NCBI GenBank assembly: GCA_964464375.1
Contig: CAYXFU010000026.1
Location: 1-52,102 of the forward strand
Length of the DNA stretch: 52,102 nucleotides
Direction: 5' to 3'
Origin: CAIOZA01 sp964464375
Lineage (GTDB): Bacteria; Bacteroidota; Ignavibacteria; Kapaibacteriales; UBA2268
The position numbers were made by a program, and so were the translations under genes. The notes under the pieces are model-generated. The model was not told the DNA's origin. It did no database searches and saw only the letters and a list, made by a program, of their open reading frames with translations. Shown here piece by piece: positions 8,909-17,704 of this stretch (positions are counted from its first letter, which is position 1; each line of letters starts with the position of its first letter).

Positions 8909-10552
8909 ATGAATTTTCAATTTCTAGTAGAGATATTTCAGCAATCACTTGAAAAAATTGGTGTAAGTGAAGGGTATAAACTCTTTTTCGAATCACCCAA
9001 AAACCCTGAGAATGGAGATCTTGCCACAAATGTAGCAATGCAGTTAGCAAAAGCTATGAAACAAGCTCCAAGACAAATAGCAGAAACTATTATCAATAAT
9101 CTTGAATATGATAAATCTATTGTTGAGAGCATCGAAATAGCAGGTGCAGGATTCATCAATATTAAATTTGCGAATAACTTTTTCTATAATGAATTGGTCA
9201 ATTCAATTAAAGAGAATGAAGAATTTGGTAAGAATAAATCAGGTGCCGGTAGAAAAGTTAATGTTGAATATGTGAGCGCTAATCCAACAGGACTGCTTCA
9301 CATGGGGCATGGGAGAAATGCTTGTATTGGTGATACTGTCGCAAATATGTACGAATGGAACGGCTGGGAAGTAACGCGTGAGTATTACTTCAATAATGCC
9401 GGTAATCAGATGAATAATCTTGGAAAATCCATTTTTGCAAGATATATGAATCTGTTAGGAGAGAAAGATTTCCCATTTCCTGAGGATGGCTATCATGGTA
9501 CTTATATAATCGCAATTGCTGAAATGCTACTGACTCATCATGGAGATGCTCTAAAAGACGGAACTACTGAAGATTTGGCTGTTTGCAGAAAATACGGTGA
9601 ACAGTGGTGCTTCGACAGGATTATTGAAACCATGAAGGCTTTGAATGTTCATCATGATATCTTCTTCAATGAAGATACTCTCTATACCGATGGTAAAGTC
9701 AAAGATGTGATTGATAATCTCAAATCTATGAATTTAGCTTATGAAAAAGAAGGTGCACTTTGGATTGCATTGTCAAAGATGGGTTTAAAAGATGACAGAG
9801 TAATAGTTAAGTCCTCAGGTGAACCAACGTACAGACTCCCTGATATAGCTTATCATATTGTCAAATTCCAACGCGGGTACGATCACTTGATTGATGTTTT
9901 CGGTGCTGATCACATTGCAACTGTCCCTGACGTTCTAGCTGCCTTGAAGGCACTGAATTATGACATTAGTAAAATTGATGTTTTAATTCACCAATTTGTC
10001 ACATTAACCGAAAACGGCGAACAGGTTAAAATGTCGAAACGATCTGGGAAGAGTTACACTTTGGATGAATTGATTGAAGAAGTAGGTTCCGATGTAGTTC
10101 GTTTTTTCTTCCTTATGCGTGGAATCACGACACATCTTGAATTTGATTTAGCTCTGGCTAGAGAACAGAGCGATAAAAACCCTGTTTTCTACCTTCAATA
10201 TGCACATGCCAGAATAAGTTCAGTTCTCGATACAGCTAAGGATCGTGAAATTGTCAAGAAGGATTCATTTGATCCAATTTTATTGAAAGAGAAACAGGAA
10301 CTTGATTTGATAAAAATATTATTGAAATTTCCTGCTGTTGTCGAATCAAGTTGTGAAAAATGTGAACCTCAAATTCTTGCTGAGTATTTGCGTGAATTGG
10401 CTGCAGAATTCCATGTGTTTTATCATGACTGTAGGATACTGGGTGTTGATTCCGATCTACAGAATTCAAGACTTCACCTTGCCAATATAACCAAAATTGC
10501 TATGCGAAATGGTTTGACAATTCTGGGAATAAATGCTCCGGATAGAATGTAA
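8909..10552 (+). CDS. argS: Arginyl-tRNA synthetase
   Basis: This 547-residue class I synthetase charges tRNA-Arg. It has the N-terminal ArgRS additional domain (about 1-90), then PTGLLHMGHGRNA with the HIGH-type motif HMGH at 131-134. EYYFNNAGNQ, a characteristic ArgRS stretch, follows. The KMSKS-type motif KMSKR is at about 374-378, and a DALR-type anticodon-binding domain lies at the C-terminus. The stop codon overlaps the next start by one base (TAATG), so the HhH protein is probably translationally coupled. It is a single, complete copy. Confidence 0.97.
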   Translation: MNFQFLVEIFQQSLEKIGVSEGYKLFFESPKNPENGDLATNVAMQLAKAMKQAPRQIAETIINNLEYDKSIVESIEIAGAGFINIKFANNFFYNELVNSIKENEEFGKNKSGAGRKVNVEYVSANPTGLLHMGHGRNACIGDTVANMYEWNGWEVTREYYFNNAGNQMNNLGKSIFARYMNLLGEKDFPFPEDGYHGTYIIAIAEMLLTHHGDALKDGTTEDLAVCRKYGEQWCFDRIIETMKALNVHHDIFFNEDTLYTDGKVKDVIDNLKSMNLAYEKEGALWIALSKMGLKDDRVIVKSSGEPTYRLPDIAYHIVKFQRGYDHLIDVFGADHIATVPDVLAALKALNYDISKIDVLIHQFVTLTENGEQVKMSKRSGKSYTLDELIEEVGSDVVRFFFLMRGITTHLEFDLALAREQSDKNPVFYLQYAHARISSVLDTAKDREIVKKDSFDPILLKEKQELDLIKILLKFPAVVESSCEKCEPQILAEYLRELAAEFHVFYHDCRILGVDSDLQNSRLHLANITKIAMRNGLTILGINAPDRM

Positions 10553-10833
10553 TGGGTGCAGTTTCGAAAGATAGCATTAAGGATTTAATGACAATCCCGG
10601 GAGTTGGGAAGTCAATAGCTAATGATCTTTTGTTGCTTGGATATAGTCGTGTTACGGATTTAATAAATCAGGATCCGCAAATAATGTATGACAAAATGTG
10701 TGAGATAACTCATTCGCATCAAGACAGATGTTTGTTGTATGTTTTCAGATGCGCAGTATATTTTGCTTCAAATACTTATTATGATCCTGAACTTCTTAAA
10801 TGGTGGAATTGGAAAGACAAGTCGGTAAAATAA
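10552..10833 (+). CDS. Helix-hairpin-helix protein, Cdd1-like
   Basis: The small 93-residue protein has an N-terminal helix-hairpin-helix element (MTIPGVGKSIANDLLLLGY, about 13-31). The following YDKMCEITHSHQDRCLLYVFRCAVYF and the WW near the end recall the Pfam 'pathogenicity locus' Cdd1 family. Such HhH proteins are presumed to contact nucleic acid without sequence specificity; the cellular role is unknown. Its start overlaps the argS stop by one base. The CDGSH gene follows after 29 bases, so the three may form one transcript. Family assignment is from recognition of the overall pattern. Confidence 0.75.
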   Translation: MGAVSKDSIKDLMTIPGVGKSIANDLLLLGYSRVTDLINQDPQIMYDKMCEITHSHQDRCLLYVFRCAVYFASNTYYDPELLKWWNWKDKSVK

Positions 10834-10862
10834 ATTTAATTTCTAATTAATGAGAGTTTGAA

Positions 10863-11099
10863 ATGAAAGAGAAACAAATTGCAGCAAGGTCATCTTATAA
10901 AGTTACACTAGAACCCGGTACATATTGGTGGTGTGCATGCGGACATTCAAAAAAGCAACCATTTTGCGATAGTTCACACAAAGCGACTGAGATTAAACCT
11001 ATAAAATTTGAAGTTACAGAAAAGAAACGCTATTCGATGTGTGGATGCAAACATACTAAAAAAGCCCCATTTTGTGATAACGCACATAGGGAGCTTTAA
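10863..11099 (+). CDS. Tandem CDGSH iron-sulfur protein
   Basis: The 78-residue protein consists of two CDGSH-type [2Fe-2S] motifs of pattern CxCx2(S/T)x3PxCDxxH. The first uses Cys24, Cys26, Cys35 and His39 (ending CDSSH); the second uses Cys60, Cys62, Cys71 and His75 (ending CDNAH). All three-Cys/one-His ligand sets are intact, so two clusters are expected. The Gly of the name motif is Ser in the first and Asn in the second. Bacterial CDGSH proteins are thought to act in electron transfer or redox/iron handling, but no partner is evident. GAGAG lies upstream of the ATG. Confidence 0.9.
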   Translation: MKEKQIAARSSYKVTLEPGTYWWCACGHSKKQPFCDSSHKATEIKPIKFEVTEKKRYSMCGCKHTKKAPFCDNAHREL

Positions 11100-11122
11100 T
11101 AGTAGATAATTCTGTCTCTCGA

Positions 11123-12352
11123 TTAAGCAAAATTCTCAACACTTCTCAATGTGATAAGAGTAATTTCGGGACGTATTCCTATTCTCAATGGAGGACCTAC
11201 TGTGCCAATACCTCTGTTCACATAAAGGTACTGATCCTTATCCTTGTATAATCCGGCACATTGTTTATAAACTAAACTGGCTGGTGACAATGACAATTCA
11301 TCATACTCTATACCTATTTGACCACCATGTGTATGTCCTGATACGGTAAGATCAACAAATGTTTTTCTTCTTATTTCTTTGTCCCAGTTTGTTGGATCAT
11401 GACAAAGTAAAACTGTAGGCAGATAGTCCTTCAATCCGTTTAATGACTTATGAATATCTCCATAAGTCATTCTGAAACTTGTGTTATCCATTCCTGCAAT
11501 TTGTAGCTGCTCGTTAAAAATATTAAGAGTAATATTCTTATTAATTAAAAGATTGATCCCTGATTTCTGAATAGCATCAATCAAACTTGGATGATCAGAG
11601 GGCGACATGTAATGATCATGATTACCAAGACAGCCATATACGCCATACTTTGCATGTAAATTTTTCAACTGAGGCATAATAATTGGGAGCTCTGTATGTG
11701 AGAAATTTACAAAGTCACCAGTAACAAATAATAAATCAGGTTGTAATGTCTCGATCAAAAAAAGAACTTCAGTCATTGGTTTTGCTGATGTGAATGATCC
11801 TGCATGTATGTCAGAAATTTGAACAATTTTAAGTCCATTCAAAGCTAAAGGCAACTTTGAAATAGGTACATCAACATAATGAATTTTGAAATTATTAGTT
11901 GTACGTATCATACCATCGGCTACTATTAGAAAAGGTACACCAGCCATAACCCATCCAGTATTACCAATAAATTTTCTCCTGCTTGGATTCAGAGCTAATG
12001 ACTTAGAAAAAGTTGATATATTTTTACTGTGGAATTTGGATTTAATGAATGCGAATAGATCTTTGATTATTAAAAAAGGAACTATCATAAGTTTTGGTAA
12101 GTACCAGATAGCAGGAAAAAATTCAATAATTCTACCAAATCCTTCAAGAGCATGGTGAATTAATCTTATATAAGCCGAATAACCTATACAAACAAAAGCT
12201 AAGATGGAAAGTAATAAAACTACATAATAGCTCCATTGATTAAGTTTTCTATCAGAAACAAATTTTCTCCAACTGTAGAGAAAATAACAATCAAATATTA
12301 TCAAAATAGTTGAAGTTACAAGGAAAATTGGAAAAAATTTCTGTATATCCAT
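11123..12352 (-). CDS. Membrane-anchored calcineurin-like metallophosphoesterase
   Basis: The 409-residue protein begins with membrane helices at about 6-26, 42-62 and 82-100. A twin-Arg segment SRRKF (124-128) precedes another hydrophobic stretch (133-146), an arrangement seen in the YkuE-like family. The C-terminal phosphoesterase domain has all metal-binding motifs: SDIHAG with Asp181 and His183, GDFVN (212-216), GNHDH (243-247), LCHDP and GHTHGGQ. The predicted topology puts the catalytic domain outside the cytoplasmic membrane. Homologues include UDP-diacylglucosamine or nucleotide phosphoesterases; the substrate here is unknown. It is convergent with the CDGSH gene. Confidence 0.88.
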   Translation of the reverse strand: MDIQKFFPIFLVTSTILIIFDCYFLYSWRKFVSDRKLNQWSYYVVLLLSILAFVCIGYSAYIRLIHHALEGFGRIIEFFPAIWYLPKLMIVPFLIIKDLFAFIKSKFHSKNISTFSKSLALNPSRRKFIGNTGWVMAGVPFLIVADGMIRTTNNFKIHYVDVPISKLPLALNGLKIVQISDIHAGSFTSAKPMTEVLFLIETLQPDLLFVTGDFVNFSHTELPIIMPQLKNLHAKYGVYGCLGNHDHYMSPSDHPSLIDAIQKSGINLLINKNITLNIFNEQLQIAGMDNTSFRMTYGDIHKSLNGLKDYLPTVLLCHDPTNWDKEIRRKTFVDLTVSGHTHGGQIGIEYDELSLSPASLVYKQCAGLYKDKDQYLYVNRGIGTVGPPLRIGIRPEITLITLRSVENFA

Positions 12353-12475
12353 AAGTGTGACTAAATGTTAAACAACGTGATAAGACGAGATAATTAGACT
12401 ATTCTTGTCAAAATATTAAGATATTGAGTCAGTCTATGAATCAGGTTTTATTTAAAAAAAAATATTTTGAATAAT

Positions 12476-13030
12476 ATGGCAGCAACTTTATCAGCAATGG
12501 TAAAACTTTGTACTAAAGCACCTGAGTTTTCACTAATGGATTCTGTATCGGATAATATATTTACTTTAGAACAATTAAAAGGTACTAAAGCAACAGTAAT
12601 TATGTTTATATGCAATCATTGCCCTTATGTTAAGCATATTTATAATCATTTGGCTGGTTTCACTCCAGATTATAAGTATAAAGGTGTTTCATTTATTGGA
12701 ATAAATTCGAATAATTATTTAGCATATCCGGATGATTCTCCCGAAAAGATGAAGAATTTAGCCATAGAATTGGGTTATCAGTTTCCATATCTGATAGATG
12801 ACTCACAAAAAGTTGCAAAGGATTATAATGCTACTTGTACTCCCGATTTCTTTTTATATGATTCTGAATTGAAACTTGTTTATCGAGGGCAATACGACAA
12901 TTCAAGACCTAACAATGGAATTCCTGTTACAGGGGATGAACTAAAGTCAGCTTTGGATGCAATCATTAGCAACAGTACTGTAAATCCTGATCAGATACCA
13001 AGTCTTGGATGTAATATCAAATGGAAATAG
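12476..13030 (+). CDS. Thioredoxin-fold thiol protein (AhpC/TSA or TlpA-like)
   Basis: The product is 184 residues from the ATG at 12476; a TTG three codons earlier (12467) is the only other option. The fold reads as a thioredoxin-like protein with KAPEFSL near the N-terminus and the active-site motif CNHC (46-49) in FICNHCPYVKHI. Then come FIGINSNN, AKDYNATCTPDFFLYD with its cis-Pro loop, and LVYRGQYDN. This CNHCPYV subfamily is widespread and usually annotated as a thioredoxin-family or redoxin protein. No signal peptide is visible, so it is probably cytoplasmic. It probably reduces or oxidises thiols; its substrate is unknown. No clear ribosome site precedes it. Confidence 0.87.
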   Translation: MAATLSAMVKLCTKAPEFSLMDSVSDNIFTLEQLKGTKATVIMFICNHCPYVKHIYNHLAGFTPDYKYKGVSFIGINSNNYLAYPDDSPEKMKNLAIELGYQFPYLIDDSQKVAKDYNATCTPDFFLYDSELKLVYRGQYDNSRPNNGIPVTGDELKSALDAIISNSTVNPDQIPSLGCNIKWK

Positions 13031-13040
13031 TTTATTTCTA

Positions 13041-14225
13041 TTATTCTTTATCCAGATAATCCGAAGCAACAGCTATGAGCATTGATGTTCCAAGTTTTAA
13101 TGCTTCGTCACCAGGAAGAAACTTTGGATTGTGAAGACCGGGCATAATCTGTAAATCCTCCGGCATAACACCTAAAAACCAAAAAGTTGCTGGTATATGC
13201 TGAGCAAAAAAAGCAAAATCTTCTGCCCACATTTTTGGTTCCCAGCTCAACACATTTGATCCTCCGAATATCTTTTCAGCTGTTTCTTTAGCAATGTTGG
13301 TACTTTCAATATCATTAAAAAGAGGAGGATATCCAAGAATTGGTTCAAATGAGCAGGTACAATCGTAAAGGTTACAGATTTCGACAGAGAACATTTTAAT
13401 CTTTTCAATCATTGAATATCGCCAATCATCGTCGAATGACCGAAAAGTTCCTTTTAATTCTACTTTTTCAGGAATGATGTTTGTTGCAGAACCACCATGA
13501 ATCGAAGTGACTGTCAGAACCCCCGGATTTAATGGATTACGGAATTTTGTCATTAAGCTCTGAAGATTTGATATCAGATGAGATGCCGCAAGTATTGGAT
13601 CAGCACCTAAATGAGGCTGTGCGGCATGTGCTCCCTTACCATTTATGGTCCAGTACAATTCATCGGCAGAGCCCATAATGTATCCATCAGCTAGAGAAAT
13701 TGTTCCAAGTTCATCACCGGGATTTACATGCTGTCCGAAAATAGCTGATGGAACAGGATTAACCAAAACCCCTTCCTTGATCATTAAACTTGCACCACCT
13801 GGAAGTTTTTCTTCTCCTGGCTGAAAGATTAATTTAACAATACCATTTAACTCAGATTCATGCCTTTTAAGTACTTTAGCTGCTCCAATTAGCATTGTTG
13901 TGTGCATGTCATGACCACAAGCATGCATTACACCGGGATTATTAGATACATAATCACAAGCTGTTTCTTCAGTAATTGGGAGTGCATCAATGTCAGCTCG
14001 TAAAGCAACACATTTATCACCATGTCCGATTGTCGCAACAACTCCGGTTTCACATAAAACTTGAAATTCAATATCTAGCTTAGATAATACAGATTGAATC
14101 AATCTTGAAGTTTCATATTCTTTAAATGACAATTCCGGATTCTTATGAATCTGATGTCTGATACTCATTAATTCAGGGTAAATATCATTGACAGAAGATA
14201 TAATTGTTTCTTTTTTGATTCCCAT
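13041..14225 (-). CDS. M20-family amidohydrolase (N-acyl amino acid or hippurate hydrolase type)
   Basis: The 394-residue metallopeptidase-fold enzyme shows RHQIHKNPELSFKEYET near the N-terminus and metal-binding CGHDMHT (103-109). The catalytic glutamates are in FQPGEE (134-139), and WAEDFAFF near the C-terminus supplies a further ligand. Members cleave the acyl group from N-acyl amino acids such as N-acetyl-L-amino acids, hippurate or N-acetyl-diaminopimelate. The gene lies 13 bases after dapF on the same strand. That context makes a role in diaminopimelate/lysine or N-acyl amino acid turnover attractive, though this is inferred. AGGGA precedes the ATG. Confidence 0.9.
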   Translation of the reverse strand: MGIKKETIISSVNDIYPELMSIRHQIHKNPELSFKEYETSRLIQSVLSKLDIEFQVLCETGVVATIGHGDKCVALRADIDALPITEETACDYVSNNPGVMHACGHDMHTTMLIGAAKVLKRHESELNGIVKLIFQPGEEKLPGGASLMIKEGVLVNPVPSAIFGQHVNPGDELGTISLADGYIMGSADELYWTINGKGAHAAQPHLGADPILAASHLISNLQSLMTKFRNPLNPGVLTVTSIHGGSATNIIPEKVELKGTFRSFDDDWRYSMIEKIKMFSVEICNLYDCTCSFEPILGYPPLFNDIESTNIAKETAEKIFGGSNVLSWEPKMWAEDFAFFAQHIPATFWFLGVMPEDLQIMPGLHNPKFLPGDEALKLGTSMLIAVASDYLDKE

Positions 14226-14238
14226 TTTTTTCCCTAAA

Positions 14239-15102
14239 TTAGTTTATTAAATCTTCAGAAATATCTATATCATAGCTGTCCAGAATAATGGCGGGACCAG
14301 TAAGCACAAGTCCGGCTATATTGTTTTTCGACCCAATAATATCAACCTGAATTTCTTCTTTACTTGTGGGGATTAGTCTTACTGGGAAGTCCAAATTGTA
14401 TTTTTTAGAAGCAATTAGAGCTGTAGAAATTGCACCGGTACCGCAGGCACCTGTTTCTGCTTCCACGCCACGTTCGAATGTTCTTAAAAAAACGATATTG
14501 TTAATAACCTCATAAACATTAACATTCACTCCAAGAGGTTGAAAATCACTATGAAATCTAATCTCTGGAGAAAAATTCATTATATTGAAGGAATCCAAAT
14601 TATAGTCTTTATTCAAATCTTTAAAATCAATAACTGCATGATCTGATCCGACATTAACATATCCAACGTTCAAGATATCTATCTTCAGTTTCAATTCCTT
14701 AGGATCAATGATTAGAATTGGAGGAGGAAAATTAAGCGATATAGTGTTGTCTTGATTGATACTGGCTTTATAGGTGTTCCCAGCCATAGAGAAATCGATG
14801 AATTTATTTTGATAATTGAAAATCTTTTGATTACTAGCAAAATAAACCGCACATCTGCCACCATTGCCACACATAGCACCATGAGACCCATCAGGGTTTA
14901 GAAATTCGGCACTAAAGTCCAGACCTTTTACACCTGTTTCAACAGAAATTAATCCTTCGGAGTAATAGGGATTGTCCATGCTTTTAGTGCAAAGTATAGG
15001 TGCTAATTTAGCCAGCTGATTGATACTAAAATAATAATCGACAGCATTAATTACCGAGAATTTATTGCCTGCACCAGACATGTGGAATACTTTTATTTTC
15101 AT
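14239..15102 (-). CDS. dapF: Diaminopimelate epimerase
   Basis: This 287-residue PLP-independent epimerase converts LL- to meso-diaminopimelate for lysine and peptidoglycan. It has the N-terminal signature FHMSGAGNKF, the first active-site Cys78 in CGNGGRCA and the second, Cys220, in ETGACGTGA; both thiols of the two-base mechanism are present. The sequence is somewhat divergent between the motifs. The start is only 2 bases from the end of the upstream inositol monophosphatase gene and the amidohydrolase follows 13 bases later, so three genes probably share a transcript. Confidence 0.94.
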   Translation of the reverse strand: MKIKVFHMSGAGNKFSVINAVDYYFSINQLAKLAPILCTKSMDNPYYSEGLISVETGVKGLDFSAEFLNPDGSHGAMCGNGGRCAVYFASNQKIFNYQNKFIDFSMAGNTYKASINQDNTISLNFPPPILIIDPKELKLKIDILNVGYVNVGSDHAVIDFKDLNKDYNLDSFNIMNFSPEIRFHSDFQPLGVNVNVYEVINNIVFLRTFERGVEAETGACGTGAISTALIASKKYNLDFPVRLIPTSKEEIQVDIIGSKNNIAGLVLTGPAIILDSYDIDISEDLIN

Positions 15103-15104
15103 TA

Positions 15105-15911
15105 TTATTTATATTCTGTAAACTCAAAGTAACAAGACATCAGTGTTTCTGAAATTTCATTATGCAATAATCCATTTGTTGCCAGCATATTGTTATCTTT
15201 GATCCAATATGGTTCAGAATTATATTGTGTAATTTTACCACCTGCTTCTTGAACGATGAGTACACCCGCAGCAACGTCCCATGGGTTTAAATCAATTTCC
15301 CAGAATCCATCAAATCTTCCGCAAGCAACATAAGCCAGATCCAGTGCAGCAGATCCTAGCCTTCTGATAGGAATTCCTCTCCTGATTATTCCGATAAAAT
15401 GATCAATACAATGTCCTGGATTCTTATGAACGTTATACGGAAATCCCGTTACAAGGAAAGCTGATTCAAGTTGATTACATAAAGATGGTTTAATCGGAAT
15501 GTCGTTCATTGTAGCACCCTGACCTCTCACTGCAACGAATAGTTCATTCAAGCATGGATGATACACAACTCCAACAAGAATCTCATTTCCTTTAACTGCT
15601 GCAATACTAACACTGAAAATTGGTAGGTTATGAGCAAAGTTAACAGTGCCATCTAATGGATCAATTACCCATTGTATAGTATCAGAACTCAAATTACTTT
15701 CTCCACTTTCTTCAGCAAGAAATGAATGATCTGGAAACCGAGAACTAATAAAATCTATTATGAATTTTTCAGATTTATGATCAAATTCGGTTACAAGATT
15801 GTTTATTCCATCCTTATTCGAAATTTTAAAAGTAGTACCAAAGCCATCCATTAGAATTGAACCAGCTCCAAGTGCGGCTTCAATCGCTGTCTTTTTTAAT
15901 TCGTCTAACAC
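15105..15911 (-). CDS. suhB: Inositol monophosphatase family protein
   Basis: The 268-residue Mg-dependent phosphatase has the family motifs AEESG (66-70), WVIDPLDGTVNF (around 81-92, with metal-binding Asp84 and Asp87) and NPWDVAAG near 210. It dephosphorylates myo-inositol 1-phosphate or related sugar phosphates; bacterial members can also act in transcription antitermination. There is no membrane segment. It is the first gene of the suhB-dapF-amidohydrolase run, divergent from the polysaccharide export gene at 16040. The gene name rests on family membership and not on a specific orthology test. Confidence 0.9.
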   Translation of the reverse strand: MLDELKKTAIEAALGAGSILMDGFGTTFKISNKDGINNLVTEFDHKSEKFIIDFISSRFPDHSFLAEESGESNLSSDTIQWVIDPLDGTVNFAHNLPIFSVSIAAVKGNEILVGVVYHPCLNELFVAVRGQGATMNDIPIKPSLCNQLESAFLVTGFPYNVHKNPGHCIDHFIGIIRRGIPIRRLGSAALDLAYVACGRFDGFWEIDLNPWDVAAGVLIVQEAGGKITQYNSEPYWIKDNNMLATNGLLHNEISETLMSCYFEFTEYK

Positions 15912-16039
15912 GTTATCTCCAATTTCATTAAATGATTACTACAAATCTAAGAATTTATATTAAATGATAATAAATCATAGTTTTATTTTAATTTTTTTTA
16001 TTTTTGTATGATTATATCATGAAATTTTAAAGACTATAT

Positions 16040-17695
16040 ATGACCAGAATTAATTTTTCAAGTAAATACCTTTTTTTATTGTTTTTCTCTCTATCAATTT
16101 CTACTTTTAATGGCTTATCTCAGATTGACAATTATGAGTTATCCGGAGCTAAGCCAGGTGTTCTTGATACATTGGCAATGCAAACATCACAAAAAATTGT
16201 GTCTGAATCAACAGGAATACTTGAGAAAGAAATTGATCCGGAAAAATACATTGTTGGTCCGGGTGATGTGATCACTTTAGCAATTCTAACAACTAAGACT
16301 AAAGAATATGATTTAATGATTTCTCCAGATGGTTCGATTCTCTTACCAGATGCAGGAACAGTTATGCTAAAAGGGAAGAGTTTTGCCCAGTCGGAAAAAC
16401 TAATTAAAGAGAAGATAAAAAAAGTATTTAAGACAGATGAAGTATATTTAATTCTTAAGGATTTACGAAAGTTCAAAGTAATCATAAGCGGATCAGTGAA
16501 AAAGACTGCAATTGTTACTGCATCTGCAGTAGACAGGGTTTCAGAAATCATTGAAAAGGCAGGTGGATTAAAGCCGGATGGTTCAGTTCGTAAAATTCAG
16601 CTTTATCGAGCTGGTAGTTCCAAACCAATAATTGTTGATTTAATAAAGTTTTTCAGAACTCAAGATGAAAATGCCAATCCGACAGTTCTCGGAGGAGATC
16701 ATATTGTCATTCCCCCAATAAGCAAGAACCAAACTATTACTATTAGTGGAGATGTTCCATTTCCTGGAAGTTTTGAGTATAATTCTGATGATTCCTTGGC
16801 GGATCTTGTAAGATTTGCTAATGGTTTTTATCCTACTTCATTTCTCGATAGTGTAGAATACGTTCAAAAGTTTGAAGAATCTGATGAATTTAGAATAAAG
16901 TACTTGAATTTAAAATCTTGGAGGGTTATATCTGAGATTGATGAATATCCAGAATTGAATTTACCTCTGAAAAGTGGTGATAGAATTTATATAAAGAAAG
17001 ATCCTTTTTATAAAGATGCACAAGAAGTTGTTATTGTTGGAGAAGTAAAGTTTCCTGGTAAATATGCAGTTGATGGGAGAACAACAAGGGTAAGTAATAT
17101 TCTGCAAAAAGCAGGTGGCATCACTGATAAGGCTGCACTAGATGCTTCTATGCTAATTCGTCAATCTGAAATAGGGGTTCCTGACAAAGAAATGGAAAGA
17201 TTAAGACGAACACCAACTAATGAAATGTCAGAAAATGAATATAGATACTTCCAGTCTAAAGCTTCTGAGCAGCAAGGTGTAATGGCTATCAACTTTAATA
17301 CATTAATGAACAATCCTAATTCTGTTGATAATATTGTTTTGCTTAATAAAGATTCAATCGTTATAACTGAAAAGAAGTATTTTATTAATGTGCAGGGAAG
17401 AGTTAATAATCCTGGTTTGGTTGTATTTAATTCCAAGGAAAATTATTTAGATTACATTAATTCGGCTGGCGGCTTTGGTTTTCGTGCCGATGCTTCTTCA
17501 ACTCTAATAGTTAAATCAAAAGGACAGCAATTTTTAGCAGAAAGCAGGAATTATCAGCTTGAACCTGGTGATAACATCTTAGTTCCTCCAAAAACTGAAA
17601 CAAAATTAGGAGAAATTTTATTAACATCATTAACAGTAACTGTTCAGCTTTTGACAATTGCTGGCGTTATTATTGCAGTTTTAAAAACAAAGTAG
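16040..17695 (+). CDS. Wza-like polysaccharide export protein with SLBB domains
   Basis: The 551-residue protein starts with a signal peptide (hydrophobic 9-27, ending LSQ). The polysaccharide-export domain begins at KYIVGPGDVI (69-78), and several SLBB modules follow: ITISGDVPFPGSF, VVIVGEVKFPGKY and YFINVQGRVNNPG mark the repeated strands. Unlike classic Wza, it ends in a hydrophobic helix (about 528-547) followed by KTK, perhaps its outer-membrane segment. It should form the exit channel for a surface polysaccharide. It is followed after 9 bases by a Wzz-like gene, its usual inner-membrane partner. No polymerase or glycosyltransferase gene is nearby. Confidence 0.9.
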   Translation: MTRINFSSKYLFLLFFSLSISTFNGLSQIDNYELSGAKPGVLDTLAMQTSQKIVSESTGILEKEIDPEKYIVGPGDVITLAILTTKTKEYDLMISPDGSILLPDAGTVMLKGKSFAQSEKLIKEKIKKVFKTDEVYLILKDLRKFKVIISGSVKKTAIVTASAVDRVSEIIEKAGGLKPDGSVRKIQLYRAGSSKPIIVDLIKFFRTQDENANPTVLGGDHIVIPPISKNQTITISGDVPFPGSFEYNSDDSLADLVRFANGFYPTSFLDSVEYVQKFEESDEFRIKYLNLKSWRVISEIDEYPELNLPLKSGDRIYIKKDPFYKDAQEVVIVGEVKFPGKYAVDGRTTRVSNILQKAGGITDKAALDASMLIRQSEIGVPDKEMERLRRTPTNEMSENEYRYFQSKASEQQGVMAINFNTLMNNPNSVDNIVLLNKDSIVITEKKYFINVQGRVNNPGLVVFNSKENYLDYINSAGGFGFRADASSTLIVKSKGQQFLAESRNYQLEPGDNILVPPKTETKLGEILLTSLTVTVQLLTIAGVIIAVLKTK

Positions 17696-17704
17696 AGAAA
17701 TATA

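Noticed and set aside
11060..11098. Possible hairpin at the 3' end of the CDGSH gene (AAAGCCCC ... AGGGAGCTTT)
   Set aside because: The stem needs a bulge, lies inside the coding region and no T tract follows, so it is not a convincing terminator.
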